64,000 nt of DNA from Nostoc sp. 'Peltigera membranacea cyanobiont' N6 (GTDB lineage Bacteria > Cyanobacteriota > Cyanobacteriia > Cyanobacteriales > Nostocaceae). How positions within the stretch are numbered: the stretch's first letter is position 1; the number at the start of each line of letters is the position of its first letter. Made by a program: the position numbers and the translations under genes. The stretch spans positions 3,920,501 through 3,984,500 of the forward strand of contig NZ_CP026681.1 of NCBI RefSeq assembly GCF_002949735.1, in the 5' to 3' direction. This document shows positions 9,347-19,600 of the stretch, one piece after another. The notes below the pieces were generated by a model, which was not told the DNA's origin, searched no databases, and saw nothing but the letters and a program-made list of their open reading frames with translations.

Positions 9347-10069
9347 ATGAATGAAATTAGCATTATTTTAATTGAAGATCATGACTTAACGCGAATGGGG
9401 CTACGGGCTGCATTACAGTCTCACAGCGCTTTGAAAGTAATTGGTGAAGCAGCAAATGCTACTCAAGGGTTAAAACTTTTGGAAACGGCAAAGCCAGATG
9501 TGGCTGTTGTAGACATCGGTTTACCTGATATGGATGGCATTGAACTAACCCGTAAATTCAAACGCCAGCAAGCTGAAAGCGGGCAAACGTCAACAAAGAT
9601 TCTGATCCTGACGATGGATCATACAGAGGATGCTGTACTTGCAGCTTTCGCGGCGGGTGCTGATTCTTATTACATGAAAGAAACAAGCATCAGTAAATTA
9701 ACTGAGGCGATTCAAGCAACTCACGGCGGTAACTCTTGGATCGATCCGGCAATTGCCAATGTGGTATTGCGGAAGATGCGGCAAGGTATTCCTGGAGAAA
9801 GCCAAGGTTCTGACAAGCCGAAGACTGTAAAAATTGAGGCGCTGGCATCAGAATACGAGCAAGTTTTGGAAACATATCCCCTAACTCAACGGGAATTGGA
9901 AATTCTAGAGTTGATTGTAGCTGGATGTAGCAATGGTCAAATTGCCGAGAAACTCTATATTACAGTTGGTACTGTCAAGACTCATGTTCGTAATATTCTA
10001 AATAAATTATGTGCTGATGACCGTACCCAAGCTGCTGTAAGGGCTTTACGTTCTGGGTTGGTAGCATGA
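9347..10069 (+). CDS. NarL/FixJ-family response regulator
   Basis: 240 residues from ATG 9347. A TTG twelve codons upstream is in frame, but MNEISIILIEDHDLTRMGLR is the natural receiver start. Receiver about 4-125 with EDHD at 10-13 and phospho-Asp56 in VVDIGLPDMDG; LuxR-type HTH about 178-236 with LTQRELEILELIVAG and GTVKTHVRNILNKL. A transcription factor activated by a histidine kinase; no cognate kinase is adjacent except the operon at 5453-7925. Convergent with the LpxB-related gene. Confidence 0.93.
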   Translation: MNEISIILIEDHDLTRMGLRAALQSHSALKVIGEAANATQGLKLLETAKPDVAVVDIGLPDMDGIELTRKFKRQQAESGQTSTKILILTMDHTEDAVLAAFAAGADSYYMKETSISKLTEAIQATHGGNSWIDPAIANVVLRKMRQGIPGESQGSDKPKTVKIEALASEYEQVLETYPLTQRELEILELIVAGCSNGQIAEKLYITVGTVKTHVRNILNKLCADDRTQAAVRALRSGLVA

Positions 10070-10123
10070 GGAATTCTGATTATAGATTGGGGAGATGAAG
10101 GAGATTAACTACTAAATAGCCTT

Positions 10124-11488
10124 TCAACCCAATCGTTCTTGCAAGCAATCAGCAATCCTTCTTGCTGCTCCCGATTTTCCCATGCGTCGCCCACCATTTT
10201 CGGCAATAATCTGCAAAATATCAGGATCTTTGAATAGAGACTGGACAACTTTCGCTACTTCTGTCGGCTGCTCAATTAAAATCAAAGATGAGCCTAAAAG
10301 ACGACTTTGAGCTTCAGCAAAGGCGGGATTATATTGTGGGCCATTACCGGGAAAAGCGATCGCAGGTTTCCCCAAACCGATAAACTGTTCTGTGGCTGTA
10401 CCTGCCATTGCGATCGCTAAATCTCCCAAATGCAAGCAATCATTATAAGCTTTTTGTGTCAGCACAATATATGCATTTCTTTGCTTAAATGTCAAGAGAT
10501 TTGGATCGGGAAGTTTGATTGGACATGCTGATTGAATTTGCCAGCCTTGGGATTGCACGCTTTGGGATAAAATATTAGAGTCTAAACCAGGAGCGATCGC
10601 ACCTAAAAATACTACTGTGCTAGAAGTATAAAAGATTGAACCTCGCTCTTGGAAACTCGCCATCAACGCAGATACGGCAATCATAATTATTTCCCAGTTA
10701 GTATATGCCTCTGGCGGACGGGAACCAGGCAGAAGAGTCACCACAAAAGGTCGGACTCTTTCTTGCTGTTGGGCATTCTCGCTATAAAATTGTTGGCGTG
10801 AAAACGTGGGTTCCAGACCATCCATCATGGGATTACCCAAATCAAAAGCGGGAATTGGCCATTGTTTTAATGTTTCGGTCGTCAGTGCATCTCTAGGGAA
10901 CACCGCCTGACAACGGCGACGACTCATCAACCAACGTTCCCAAGGATGGTAAACTGAACCAGAAAAGTTTTCCCAACGTGCGTCTTTAGATTTACGTGGC
11001 AACAATCCAGCTTCATCCCGCACATAATATTCAGATTTTGCCGTACCCACAAAAGCATAATTAGTGCCACTAAAAGTTGCAAATAACAGGGGGACAATAT
11101 CTCCCACAGCTAAAATCGCTCTTTTATAACCTAATTTTTTTTGAGAACTCACCCATCGGCGGACAGATTTTATCTGGCTGAGAGTAAGTTGTAATAAACC
11201 ACCGCGGACATCCCGCGCTAATTGGCGGCCATCCATATAAATAAAGCCGCCAGAAGGCATAGTCAGTACTGAACCGATAAAGGGGATATCTAACTGTTCG
11301 TAAGCACGTCCTTCACCCACCAGAGGTAAAGCAAATATCTCTGGTGGGTTTGGTTGTCGTTGGAGTTCTTGCAAAATCCGAACTGCAATTAAATCTTCGC
11401 CATGACCATTACTTAATACAAGTAACCGTAAAGGAGAAGTTGCAGTTTGGGAGTTAGAAGCTAAAGATAAGCGGGATGCATTATTCAT
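10124..11488 (-). CDS. Lipid-A-disaccharide synthase-related protein
   Basis: 454 residues with a GT-B-like layout. The N-terminal LVLSNGHGEDLIAVRILQEL and C-terminal AMAGTATEQFIGLGKPAIAF place it in the cyanobacterial/Deinococcus LpxB-related family (TIGR03492 type) rather than true LpxB. The family is predicted to be a glycosyltransferase, but substrate and product are not known. Cyanobacterial lipid A is atypical, so a direct lipid A role should not be assumed. ATG at 11488 is supported by the end of homology. Divergent from the Omp85 gene, with 232 bases of shared promoter region. Confidence 0.8.
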   Translation of the reverse strand: MNNASRLSLASNSQTATSPLRLLVLSNGHGEDLIAVRILQELQRQPNPPEIFALPLVGEGRAYEQLDIPFIGSVLTMPSGGFIYMDGRQLARDVRGGLLQLTLSQIKSVRRWVSSQKKLGYKRAILAVGDIVPLLFATFSGTNYAFVGTAKSEYYVRDEAGLLPRKSKDARWENFSGSVYHPWERWLMSRRRCQAVFPRDALTTETLKQWPIPAFDLGNPMMDGLEPTFSRQQFYSENAQQQERVRPFVVTLLPGSRPPEAYTNWEIIMIAVSALMASFQERGSIFYTSSTVVFLGAIAPGLDSNILSQSVQSQGWQIQSACPIKLPDPNLLTFKQRNAYIVLTQKAYNDCLHLGDLAIAMAGTATEQFIGLGKPAIAFPGNGPQYNPAFAEAQSRLLGSSLILIEQPTEVAKVVQSLFKDPDILQIIAENGGRRMGKSGAARRIADCLQERLG

Positions 11489-11720
11489 AGAAACAAAATA
11501 TCAAAATTAACTGTCTGTTTGGGTAAGAGGTATAAAGGAAAATCGGCGAAGAAGCTGGAAGTTAGTATTATCGCTATTTCTTTACTTTTCTACAACTAAC
11601 AGCAAATTCGGAAAGGATGTATTGTTTTAAATTCTTAAGACCTGCTTTTTAGTCAAGTATTTTAATCCAAAATCTAAAATCCAAAATTGATATAACTCCC
11701 AGTTAATTAGGTTAAATATT

Positions 11721-13865
11721 ATGCGAGTTTCTGCTACTGCAATTTTTACTTTAGCTACTTTAGCTGCTGCCAATGTCACTCAGCAAGCAACGGCTGCGTC
11801 TACTAAAACTGTTACTCCAACGGCAAAAGCTGGTAACTTGGTAGTACCAATAATTGAAGACACTCCCACACGCATAGAGACAATTGCTTCCCCAGAAACT
11901 ATAGTTGCACAACAATTTTCTCAAAATCCCATCGCAGTAAAAACAGGTGCAAGCAAAAATTCCCCAGTAATCTTAAACTCAGCAGTCATCCTCCCTATAT
12001 CCTCCGCCTCCCCTACAGCCAAGCCAACTCTCAAGCCGTTTGCTGAAAACAAAGTAGACAAGGCAAATTCTTCCGTACCACTCCCTTTTTCTCCCACTCC
12101 CTCCCCATCCCTTAAAACCCCTGCGACTGAAAACACTTTAGTAGTTACAGCTACAGATGTCCAGGTAGTAGGAGCAAATCAAGAATTGCAGGATATCATT
12201 CGTAAAGTCATTAAAACTCAGGCTGGTGGAGAAACCAGTCAAAGCCAACTACAAAAAGATGTAGCGGCAATTTTGGATACAGGTTTATTTAGCAATGTCA
12301 GTGTGAATAGCTTTAGCACACAGGCTGGATTAAATGTAGTTTATCAAGTGCAACCGGTGATTGTGCGATCGCTGCAATTATCTGGTGCGAAAGTCCTTAC
12401 CTACCAAGTAGCCCAACAACAGTTGCAATCTCAAATCGGAACCACTATCAGTCCGGTTGGACTCCAGCAAGCAGTAGCACAAATTAACAAGTGGTACGCC
12501 GACAATGGTTATAACTTAGCACGAGTGCTATCAATTAAACCCAGTTCTCAAGGCATTCTGACTGTGAATGTCGCTGAAGGCTTGGTGAGTGAGATCAAAT
12601 TTCGTTTTGTCAACGACGAGGGTAAAACCGTTGATAGTAAGGGTAATCCTGTTGGGGGACGCACCAAACCAGATTTTCTGCAACAGCAACTCAAACTAAA
12701 ACCTGGTCAAATTTTCCAACAAAATGTAGTTAAACAAGACATCCAACAGTTATATCAGACTGGTTTATTTGAAACTGTGAATGTCGCCTTAGAAGGAGAT
12801 GCGACAAAACTTGATTTAGTCTATCAACTTAAAGAAACTGGGGCGCGTGGCGTTAACTTGGGCGGGAGTTATAATGCCGACCAGGGTTTGATAGGTACAA
12901 TCAGCTATCAAGATCGGAATGTCGGCGGGATTAACGATACTTTAGGCTTGAATGTTGGTGTAAGTAGCCGAGACTTGCAGTTTAATAGCAAATTTGTCAG
13001 CCCCTATCAGACAACAAACCCCGATCGCTTGGGGTACACTATAAATGGTTTTCGGAATCGGGAACTTTCGGAAACCTTTGATGACAACATTAAGCTAGCT
13101 AACGGCGACACAGTGCGGGAAGGTAAAATTGGTGGAAGTGTCAGCTTACAGCGACCAATCGACGACTGGAATACCTCATTAGGATTAAACTATACCCGAA
13201 CTAGTATTCGCGATCGCCAAGGTAATATTACCCCAACCGATGCTCAGGGTAATCCCCTCTCTGCAAGTGGAACAGGTATTGACGACCTAACTACCGTATC
13301 TTTCACCGCCACCAAAGACCAACGGGATAATCCCCTCAATCCAACTCAAGGTTCCGTTTTGAGTTTGAGTACAGAACAATCTATACCCATCGGTCAAGGA
13401 AATATTTCCCTAAATCGCCTCAAAGCCAATTACAGCCAATATTTACCAGTCCAATTATTTAACACCAAACAGCCACAAGTATTTGCAGTGAATCTGCAAG
13501 CTGGTACCGTCCTTGGAAATTTACCACCCTACGAAAGCTTTAACTTGGGTGGTTCCAATTCAGTGCGCGGTTACGATTCAGGCGATGTTGGAAGTGGTCG
13601 CAGTTATGTATTAGCTTCCGCAGAATATCGTTTTCCCGTCTTACCAATCGTCGGGGGTGTATTATTTGCTGACTTTGCTTCTGACTTAGGCTCAGGTGAT
13701 ACTGTATTAGGAGATCCTGCCGGTGTACGAGGCAAACCAGGTTATGGTTTTGGTTATGGGGCTGGAGTGCGCTTAAATTCACCACTAGGCTTAATTCGGG
13801 CTGATTATGGCATTAATGACCAGGGAGAAAGCAAAGTGCATTTAGGCATAGGTCAGCGATTTTAA
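11721..13865 (+). CDS. Omp85/BamA-family outer membrane protein
   Basis: 714 residues. Signal peptide about 1-26, a low-complexity Pro/Ser/Thr linker about 30-135, then POTRA domains about 140-365 (VQVVGANQELQDIIRKVIK; GLFETVNVALEG), and a 16-strand barrel to a C-terminal Phe (VHLGIGQRF). NLGGSNSVRGYDSGDVGSGR corresponds to the conserved VRGY loop that plugs the Omp85 barrel. It inserts or exports beta-barrel proteins across the outer membrane. Cyanobacteria often have several paralogues; which one this is cannot be told from sequence alone. It stands alone, without lpx genes. Confidence 0.92.
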   Translation: MRVSATAIFTLATLAAANVTQQATAASTKTVTPTAKAGNLVVPIIEDTPTRIETIASPETIVAQQFSQNPIAVKTGASKNSPVILNSAVILPISSASPTAKPTLKPFAENKVDKANSSVPLPFSPTPSPSLKTPATENTLVVTATDVQVVGANQELQDIIRKVIKTQAGGETSQSQLQKDVAAILDTGLFSNVSVNSFSTQAGLNVVYQVQPVIVRSLQLSGAKVLTYQVAQQQLQSQIGTTISPVGLQQAVAQINKWYADNGYNLARVLSIKPSSQGILTVNVAEGLVSEIKFRFVNDEGKTVDSKGNPVGGRTKPDFLQQQLKLKPGQIFQQNVVKQDIQQLYQTGLFETVNVALEGDATKLDLVYQLKETGARGVNLGGSYNADQGLIGTISYQDRNVGGINDTLGLNVGVSSRDLQFNSKFVSPYQTTNPDRLGYTINGFRNRELSETFDDNIKLANGDTVREGKIGGSVSLQRPIDDWNTSLGLNYTRTSIRDRQGNITPTDAQGNPLSASGTGIDDLTTVSFTATKDQRDNPLNPTQGSVLSLSTEQSIPIGQGNISLNRLKANYSQYLPVQLFNTKQPQVFAVNLQAGTVLGNLPPYESFNLGGSNSVRGYDSGDVGSGRSYVLASAEYRFPVLPIVGGVLFADFASDLGSGDTVLGDPAGVRGKPGYGFGYGAGVRLNSPLGLIRADYGINDQGESKVHLGIGQRF

Positions 13866-13950
13866 CCGGATTTATCACAAAAACTGAAAAAAGAGCAGTC
13901 GAAACTATCCGTTCGCTTAATTTATGCACTAACGTTGAAACTATGTCCAA

Positions 13951-14113
13951 GAGGATGTTTTAAAAGTGGTTGGCTGTAATTTTAGGCACTTATCGATCCT
14001 CCCAACACCCCTTAAAAAGGGGGGCAAAAACCTCTCAAAGTCCTCCTTTTTTAGGAGGATTTAGGAGGATCTAAAACTTTGAATATCCGCAAGAGGACTT
14101 TTGAAACATCCTC
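13951..14113. mobile_element. MITE-like element, family 1, copy A
   Basis: 163 bases bounded by imperfect inverted repeats: GAGGATGTTTTAAAAGT at the left and, read inward from the right, GAGGATGTTTCAAAAGTCCTC. The interior has CCCCTTAAAAAGGGGGG and AGGAGGATTTAGGAGGAT motifs and no coding capacity. Related copies are at 45265-45445 and, degenerate, 32057-32194. Its parent transposase is not in the window. Confidence 0.75.
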
Positions 14114-14204
14114 TCAAATTTGTTTATTCCATATATTGATGTAACTCAATTTTAGCCCGATTAATGGGAGCGATCGCACCTACAAAGCCAGAGAGAATGG
14201 AATT

Positions 14205-14296
14205 CGCGGCTACACAAACAAAGTCCGCCTCCGCGGACTAAGAGAAAATTAAGATTTTTAACCCACGAAGGTGGGTTTTGCCTCGTGTAGACGCGG
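14205..14296. repeat. Palindromic repeat with two hairpins
   Basis: Ends CGCGGCTACAC and GTGTAGACGCGG are inverted. Inside are the hairpins AGTCCGC-CTCC-GCGGACT (14222-14239) and AACCCAC-GAAG-GTGGGTT (near 14260-14277). It sits just past the stop of the WD40 gene and may serve as its terminator. I recall similar elements as widespread in Nostoc genomes. Confidence 0.6.
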
Positions 14297-14316
14297 TTTC
14301 TAACCGCCCCTTTTAA

Positions 14317-16575
14317 CTAATTGCGTAACTTCTTAAGTTCTGCATCTGTAAACGGATTCTTCCCCGCCCGTAAATCTTTCACCCAGCGCTGCCGTTGTGC
14401 TTTACTATCTTTATCGTCAGTCTGGGCGATGTATGCTTCAAAGTCCTCAATTGCCCCTTGATAGTTGCCTGTCAGCGCTCTAGCCAAGCCACGACTATCA
14501 CGAATGTTGCCATTTTCTGGTGCAAAAGCAACGGTTTTTTCACAAGCTGATAGCACATCAGGAGCTTGTTTTTGCAGACTACCATCCCAACACAGAGAGT
14601 TCCAAGAACTGGCAGGAATTTCGACTTTTGGATCAAACTTGAGAGCTTTGGTATAAGCTGCTAGGGCTTCCTTAAACTTTTTCTCTTGTAAGCGGCTGCT
14701 TCCTTCATCAACTAAGCGTTCAGCCTTGCCTTTGTTGACAAACTCTTGTACTTTTACCTGGGGTTCAAATTTTAAATTAGCATCCCACTGCTCTGCTTTA
14801 CGGAATTTGACAACAGCATTATCAACGTCTTCATTTCGCGCTAGCTTCTCACCTTGAATAACTAATACTGTAGCGGCTTGCACCAAGCGAGGCGGAGTTT
14901 GGCATTCTGTTAATTCTTCCAGCACATCAGGATGAACAACCAAATAATTGTTGAGCAAGCCACAACCATCTGTCACTAACTTATTTAAATCCAAATTCCA
15001 TATAATTATACTTTTGTCAGCACTAGCAGAAGCCAGCCTTTGCCCATCGGGGCTGAACACCATGCTAATGACCGCACTGGTATGTCCACTCAGGGTTTGC
15101 AGAGCCTTGCCTGTGCGAGCATCCCAGAGTTTGATCGTCTTGTCAACACTAGCAGAAGCCAGCCTTTGCCCATCGGGGCTGAACACCACGCTATTGACCA
15201 CACCGCTATGTCCACTCAGGGTTTGCAGAGCTTTGCCTGTAGCAGCATCCCAGAGTTTAATGGTCTCGTCAGCACTAGCAGAAGCCAGCTTTTGCCCATC
15301 GGGGCTAAACACCACGCTATAGACCACACTGCTATGTCCACTCAGGGTTTGCAGAGCCTTGCCTGTGCCAGCATCCCAGAGTTTGATCGTCTTATCATCA
15401 CTAGCAGAAGCCAGCCTTTGCCCGTCGGGGCTGAACTCCACGCTATTGACCTCACTGCTATGTCCATTCAGGGTTTGTAGAGCTTTGCCTGTGCCAGCAT
15501 CCCAGAATTTGATGGTGTTGTCACCACTAGCAGAAGCCAGCCTTTGCCCATCGGGGCTGAACACCACGCTATTGACCTCACTGCTATGTCCATTCAGGGT
15601 TTGTAGAACTTTGCCTGTGCCAGCATCCCAGAGTTTGATGGTCTTGTCACCACTAGCAGAAGCCAGCTTTTGCCCATCGGGGCTGAACTCCACGCTAATG
15701 ACCCTATTACTATGCCCACTTAGGGTTTGCAGAGCTTTGCCTGTGCCAGCATCCCAGAGTTTGATGGTCTTGTCATCACTAGCAGAAGCCAGCTTTTGCC
15801 CATCGGGGCTGAACTCCACGCTAATGACCCTATTACTATGCCCACTTAGGGTTTGCAGAGCTTTGCCTGTAGCAGTATCCCAGAGTTTGATGGTCTTGTC
15901 ATCACTAGCAGAAGCCAGCCTTTGCCCATCGGGGCTGAACACCACGCTATTGACCTCACTGCTATGCCCATTCAGGGTTTGTAGAGCTTTGCCTGTAGCA
16001 GTATCCCAGAGTTTGATGGTGTTGTCAGCACTAGCAGAAGCCAGCCTTTGCCCATCGGGGCTGAACTCCACGCTATAGACCCCATCGCTATGCCCAGTCA
16101 GGGTTTCCAGAGCTTTGCCTGTGGCGACATCCCAGAGTTTGATCGTCTTATCATTACTAGCAGAAGCCAGCCTTTGCCCATCGGGGCTGAACTCCACACT
16201 ATTGACCACACCGCTATGTCCACTCAGGGTTTCCAGAACTTTGCCTGTGCCAGCATCCCAGAGTTTGATGGTGTTGTCAGCACTAGCAGAAGCCAGCCTT
16301 TGCCCATCGGGGCTGAACTCCACGCTATTGACCTCACTGCTATGTCCACTCAGGGTTTGCAGAGCTTTGCCTGTGGAAGCATCCCAGAGTTTGATGGTGT
16401 TGTCAAAACTTGCAGAAGCCAGCCTTTGCCCATCGGGGCTGAACACCACGCTATAGACCGCACTGCTATGTCCACTCAGGGTTTGCAGAACTTTGCCTGT
16501 GCCAGTATCCCAGAGTTTGATGGTGTTGTCAAAACTTGCAGAAGCCAGCCTTTGCCCATCGGGGCTGAATACCAC
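14317..16575 (-). CDS. C-terminal part of split nSTAND-WD40 protein (WD40 blades plus TPR tail)
   Basis: 752 residues as an ORF, opening inside a WD40 repeat, so it is not an independent gene. It is the continuation of the ORF ending at 16602, which lost its frame near 16680. It has 13 WD40 units of 42 residues (LASASxDxTIKLWDxxTGKxLQTLSGHSxxVxSVxFSPDGQ), then a helical tail with TPR-like units (GEKLARNEDVDNAVVKFRKA; KFKEALAAYTKALKFDP; NYQGAIEDFEAYI) typical of cyanobacterial STAND proteins. With the blade encoded across the frameshift there are 14, enough for two seven-blade propellers. The blades are almost identical at DNA level. Confidence 0.85.
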   Translation of the reverse strand: MVFSPDGQRLASASFDNTIKLWDTGTGKVLQTLSGHSSAVYSVVFSPDGQRLASASFDNTIKLWDASTGKALQTLSGHSSEVNSVEFSPDGQRLASASADNTIKLWDAGTGKVLETLSGHSGVVNSVEFSPDGQRLASASNDKTIKLWDVATGKALETLTGHSDGVYSVEFSPDGQRLASASADNTIKLWDTATGKALQTLNGHSSEVNSVVFSPDGQRLASASDDKTIKLWDTATGKALQTLSGHSNRVISVEFSPDGQKLASASDDKTIKLWDAGTGKALQTLSGHSNRVISVEFSPDGQKLASASGDKTIKLWDAGTGKVLQTLNGHSSEVNSVVFSPDGQRLASASGDNTIKFWDAGTGKALQTLNGHSSEVNSVEFSPDGQRLASASDDKTIKLWDAGTGKALQTLSGHSSVVYSVVFSPDGQKLASASADETIKLWDAATGKALQTLSGHSGVVNSVVFSPDGQRLASASVDKTIKLWDARTGKALQTLSGHTSAVISMVFSPDGQRLASASADKSIIIWNLDLNKLVTDGCGLLNNYLVVHPDVLEELTECQTPPRLVQAATVLVIQGEKLARNEDVDNAVVKFRKAEQWDANLKFEPQVKVQEFVNKGKAERLVDEGSSRLQEKKFKEALAAYTKALKFDPKVEIPASSWNSLCWDGSLQKQAPDVLSACEKTVAFAPENGNIRDSRGLARALTGNYQGAIEDFEAYIAQTDDKDSKAQRQRWVKDLRAGKNPFTDAELKKLRN

Positions 16576-16670
16576 GCTATAGACCCTACTGCTATGTCCA
16601 CTCAGGGTTTGCAGAGCTTTGCCTGTGGCAGCATCCCAGAGTTTGATGGTGTTGTCAACACTAGCAGAAG
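15000..16670 (-). repeat. 126-bp tandem coding repeat (WD40 blades)
   Basis: About 13-14 direct copies of a 126-base unit containing GCCAGCCTTTGCCCATCGGG and CAGAGTTTGATGGT. Differences between copies cluster at the codons before WD, at the GHSxxV positions and at the residue after LASAS. Such uniformity implies recent duplication or ongoing gene conversion. Confidence 0.9.
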
Positions 16671-19600
16671 CCAGCCTTTCCCATCAGGGCTGAACACCAC
16701 GCTTCTGACTTCACGGCGATGACCTTCTAATGTATTCAGTTCTTGGAATTTGTTTTCTGGTTGTAAGTACACAGCTTTCTGCAAACTTCCCACAACCCGC
16801 ATCTGGGTATCTACCGCCACCTTCCCGGCATTTTTCAGTTTTCCATTCGCTTTTAAGCCTTCTGTCAGTGCCTCCCAGATTTGCCCAGAGGCAGAAAAGG
16901 TGGCTGAAGAGTTAGCAAGGGCGTTAATTTCACTGATTTGAGCTTGTTTTCTTTCCTGTTCTGCCTTTTGTGCTGCATCCCAGGCTGTAAATGTTAGTCC
17001 AGCTAAGACTAATCCAGCTGCAACTGAACCAAAAAGGGCGCGTTTGAGAAAGTTATTTAGTTTCGCGTCACTCAGTTTTCTTTGTTTTCGTTCATTTTCC
17101 AGTTCCGCCATTACCTGCTTTAACTTCGGTTCCTGTTGCTGGCGGATAAAGGCGGCGATGTAGTCATGTACAAGTTGATAACGGTCAGCCGGGTTTTCTG
17201 GTAACAAAACCACTAAGCCGGATTGGACAACAATTTCTAACACTAAATCTAATTTACTGATTTCAGAAGCTTGTTCCGCCCTAGCTTCCGATCCCCCCGC
17301 CTGTGGCGACCCCCTTAAAAAGGGGATTGAAGAAATTAAGCCCCCCTTTTTAAGGGGGGTTGGGGGGATCTCCGAGAAATACGCGAACAAATCGCGTTCC
17401 AACTCAGCGCGAGTCTTCAGAGGGCGAGTTCCTTTTTCATCCGTCAGCAAATACAGTAATATGTCTGCTGCTTGCTGATTTTCTTCACCACAATCATGAA
17501 CAACTTCATTTAAATAACGCTTAACCAATTCGTCCTTAGTGCCACGCTGCCGATATTCTGCCAGAGTTGTAATATTCTCAGTTTGCAGTTGCGCCCCCAC
17601 AACCTGCAACTCAATGGGACGAACTTCACCCAATTCCCCGGCTAAATCTTGCACCAGTTGTTCAACTAAAGCAGGTTCTAAATGAAAACTAGTATTTTCA
17701 GTTAAACGCTGAATAATTGACTTCGTATCAGCAGGTGAGAAATTCCCCAACTTGTAAAGCACATTATTACTGAGAATGTCATTGCCAATAATCTTGAGAC
17801 TGGGCAAATCATTGCACTCTAGCAAGTAATGAATGTAATCCACCCGCAGCGATAAGATAACTTTCACCGATAGAACATTCAGACACTCTCCCAAAAACTC
17901 AAAGAATTGCTTCCTTTGTGCAGGTTCGGTGTAAACAAAGAAAAATTCTTCAAATTGATCGAAAATTAGCACCGTCCGCAGGTTGCGCTGTTCGTTTTCG
18001 CGTAGTTGAGTGATTAGAAACTTTGTAGAGACGCGATGAATCGCGTCTGCACTAGGGCGTGAAGAAGAAGAAAGAAGTAAGGAGTGGGTATTTTGAATAT
18101 CAAAGGTCGAAGTTCCGAGTTCTGAAGTCGAAGTTCCGAGTTCTGAAGTCGAAGTTCCGAGTTCTGAGGTCGAAGTTCCGAGTTCTGAGGTCGAAGTTCC
18201 GAGTTCTGAGGTTGAAGTTCCGAGTTCTGAGGTTGAACTTCCGAGTTCTGAGGCTGAAGTTCCGAGTTCTGAGGTCGAAGTTCCGAGTTCTGAGGTCGAA
18301 GTTCCGAGTTCTGACTCTCGCCATTCAGGAAAGACGCGATGAATCGCGTCTCTACAAACTCCCCACTCCTCACTTTTTCCCAAAAGTCTGCCTAATTCTT
18401 CTACCCAGTTGGTGTAAACACGCATTACTACCGGCATATAATCTTGAACACCGATCGCTTTATCCTTTAAAGCTGGTATCAGTCCCGCATTCACCAGAGA
18501 ACTTTTGCCAACACCCGATTGCCCATGAATTACTATCAACTTATAATCAGGGCGACCCATGCGTTCGATTAAACGTTCTACATCCAACAAACGACCAGAT
18601 GCAGCAATTTCTGGGGCAATGTTTCCTTGGGGAGAGTTTGAGCGCAATGTCTCTACAAATGCCTGTTTTGTAGCTTCTAACCTACCCGCACCAATAAAAG
18701 CCCGCAAACCAAATTGCTGTTCAATGGAACGCTGTCGCTGTTTGATTTTGTATGCTTTGAGATATTCTTTCTGTTCAAAATAAATCTGCTGTAAAAAACG
18801 GAGAATATCCAAATAAAGCCTGACATCTTCTAGGGGATTACCCACATCTCTAGCAGTTTCTAAGCTGAGATTTGCCTGTTGAATTTGACCCAAATGGTAT
18901 TGAGAACGACCTAAAATAAACTGATATAAACTCAAATCTTTTGATTTAAAATCTCTTGCGGAAATCTCCGATACAACCCCTGATATACTCGCTGATTCCA
19001 CACTGGGAATAGCGGCAAAAATTTTCAAGGCTTGCTGAACAAGCTGATTTGCTTCAACCCAGTTTCTTTTAGCCAAAGCCACCTCAGCTAAAAAACCGTA
19101 ATCTTTGGCTAATTCCCTTAGCTGGTTATTAGTTTGATGTACTACTAAAGCTTGTTCTGCAAGACTCTGCAAAGTTTCCCATTTTTGCAAGTCTCGCAAA
19201 ATATCACCGAATTTAACTACTGCATTAGCAATTAAATCTGGACTTCTCAACCGGCTAATAAAATTTATATACTCTTGGACATAATGCCAAGTTGCTTGCC
19301 AATCAGGATGATTAATATCTTGATGTTTAAAAGCTTTGAGATAATAACAAAAACCGATTTCACCGAGGATTTTTATCTGACGTTCTAAATTATTACTTTG
19401 CTGCCAAAGCTCTAAAGCTTTGTGATAATGCTGTAGCGCCAAATCTTTTTGATTAGTTATCTGTTTGAGAAAACCTAATAAAGATTCTAAATTAGCTTGA
19501 AGTTCTAAATTATAAACATCTGGCTGATTGAGTAAATATCTTTGCGCTGCTTCTAACTCATTTTCCAGCTTGACATATACATCTACGCTAAATTTTAAGC

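Larger units (their letters stand above)
13866..14316. other. Repeat-filled intergenic region
   Basis: Holds a MITE-like element (13951-14113) and a second palindromic element (14205-14296). No gene is supported between the convergent Omp85 and WD40 genes. Confidence 0.7.

Noticed and set aside
14948..16722. Several long plus-strand ORFs (up to 239 codons) across the WD40 region
   Set aside because: They are antisense to near-identical 126-bp coding repeats; their repetitive LPVxASQSLxVLS pattern is a shadow.
18059..18673. 204-codon plus-strand ORF opposite the nSTAND gene
   Set aside because: Open only because of the 21-bp repeat; antisense to a clear NTPase domain.
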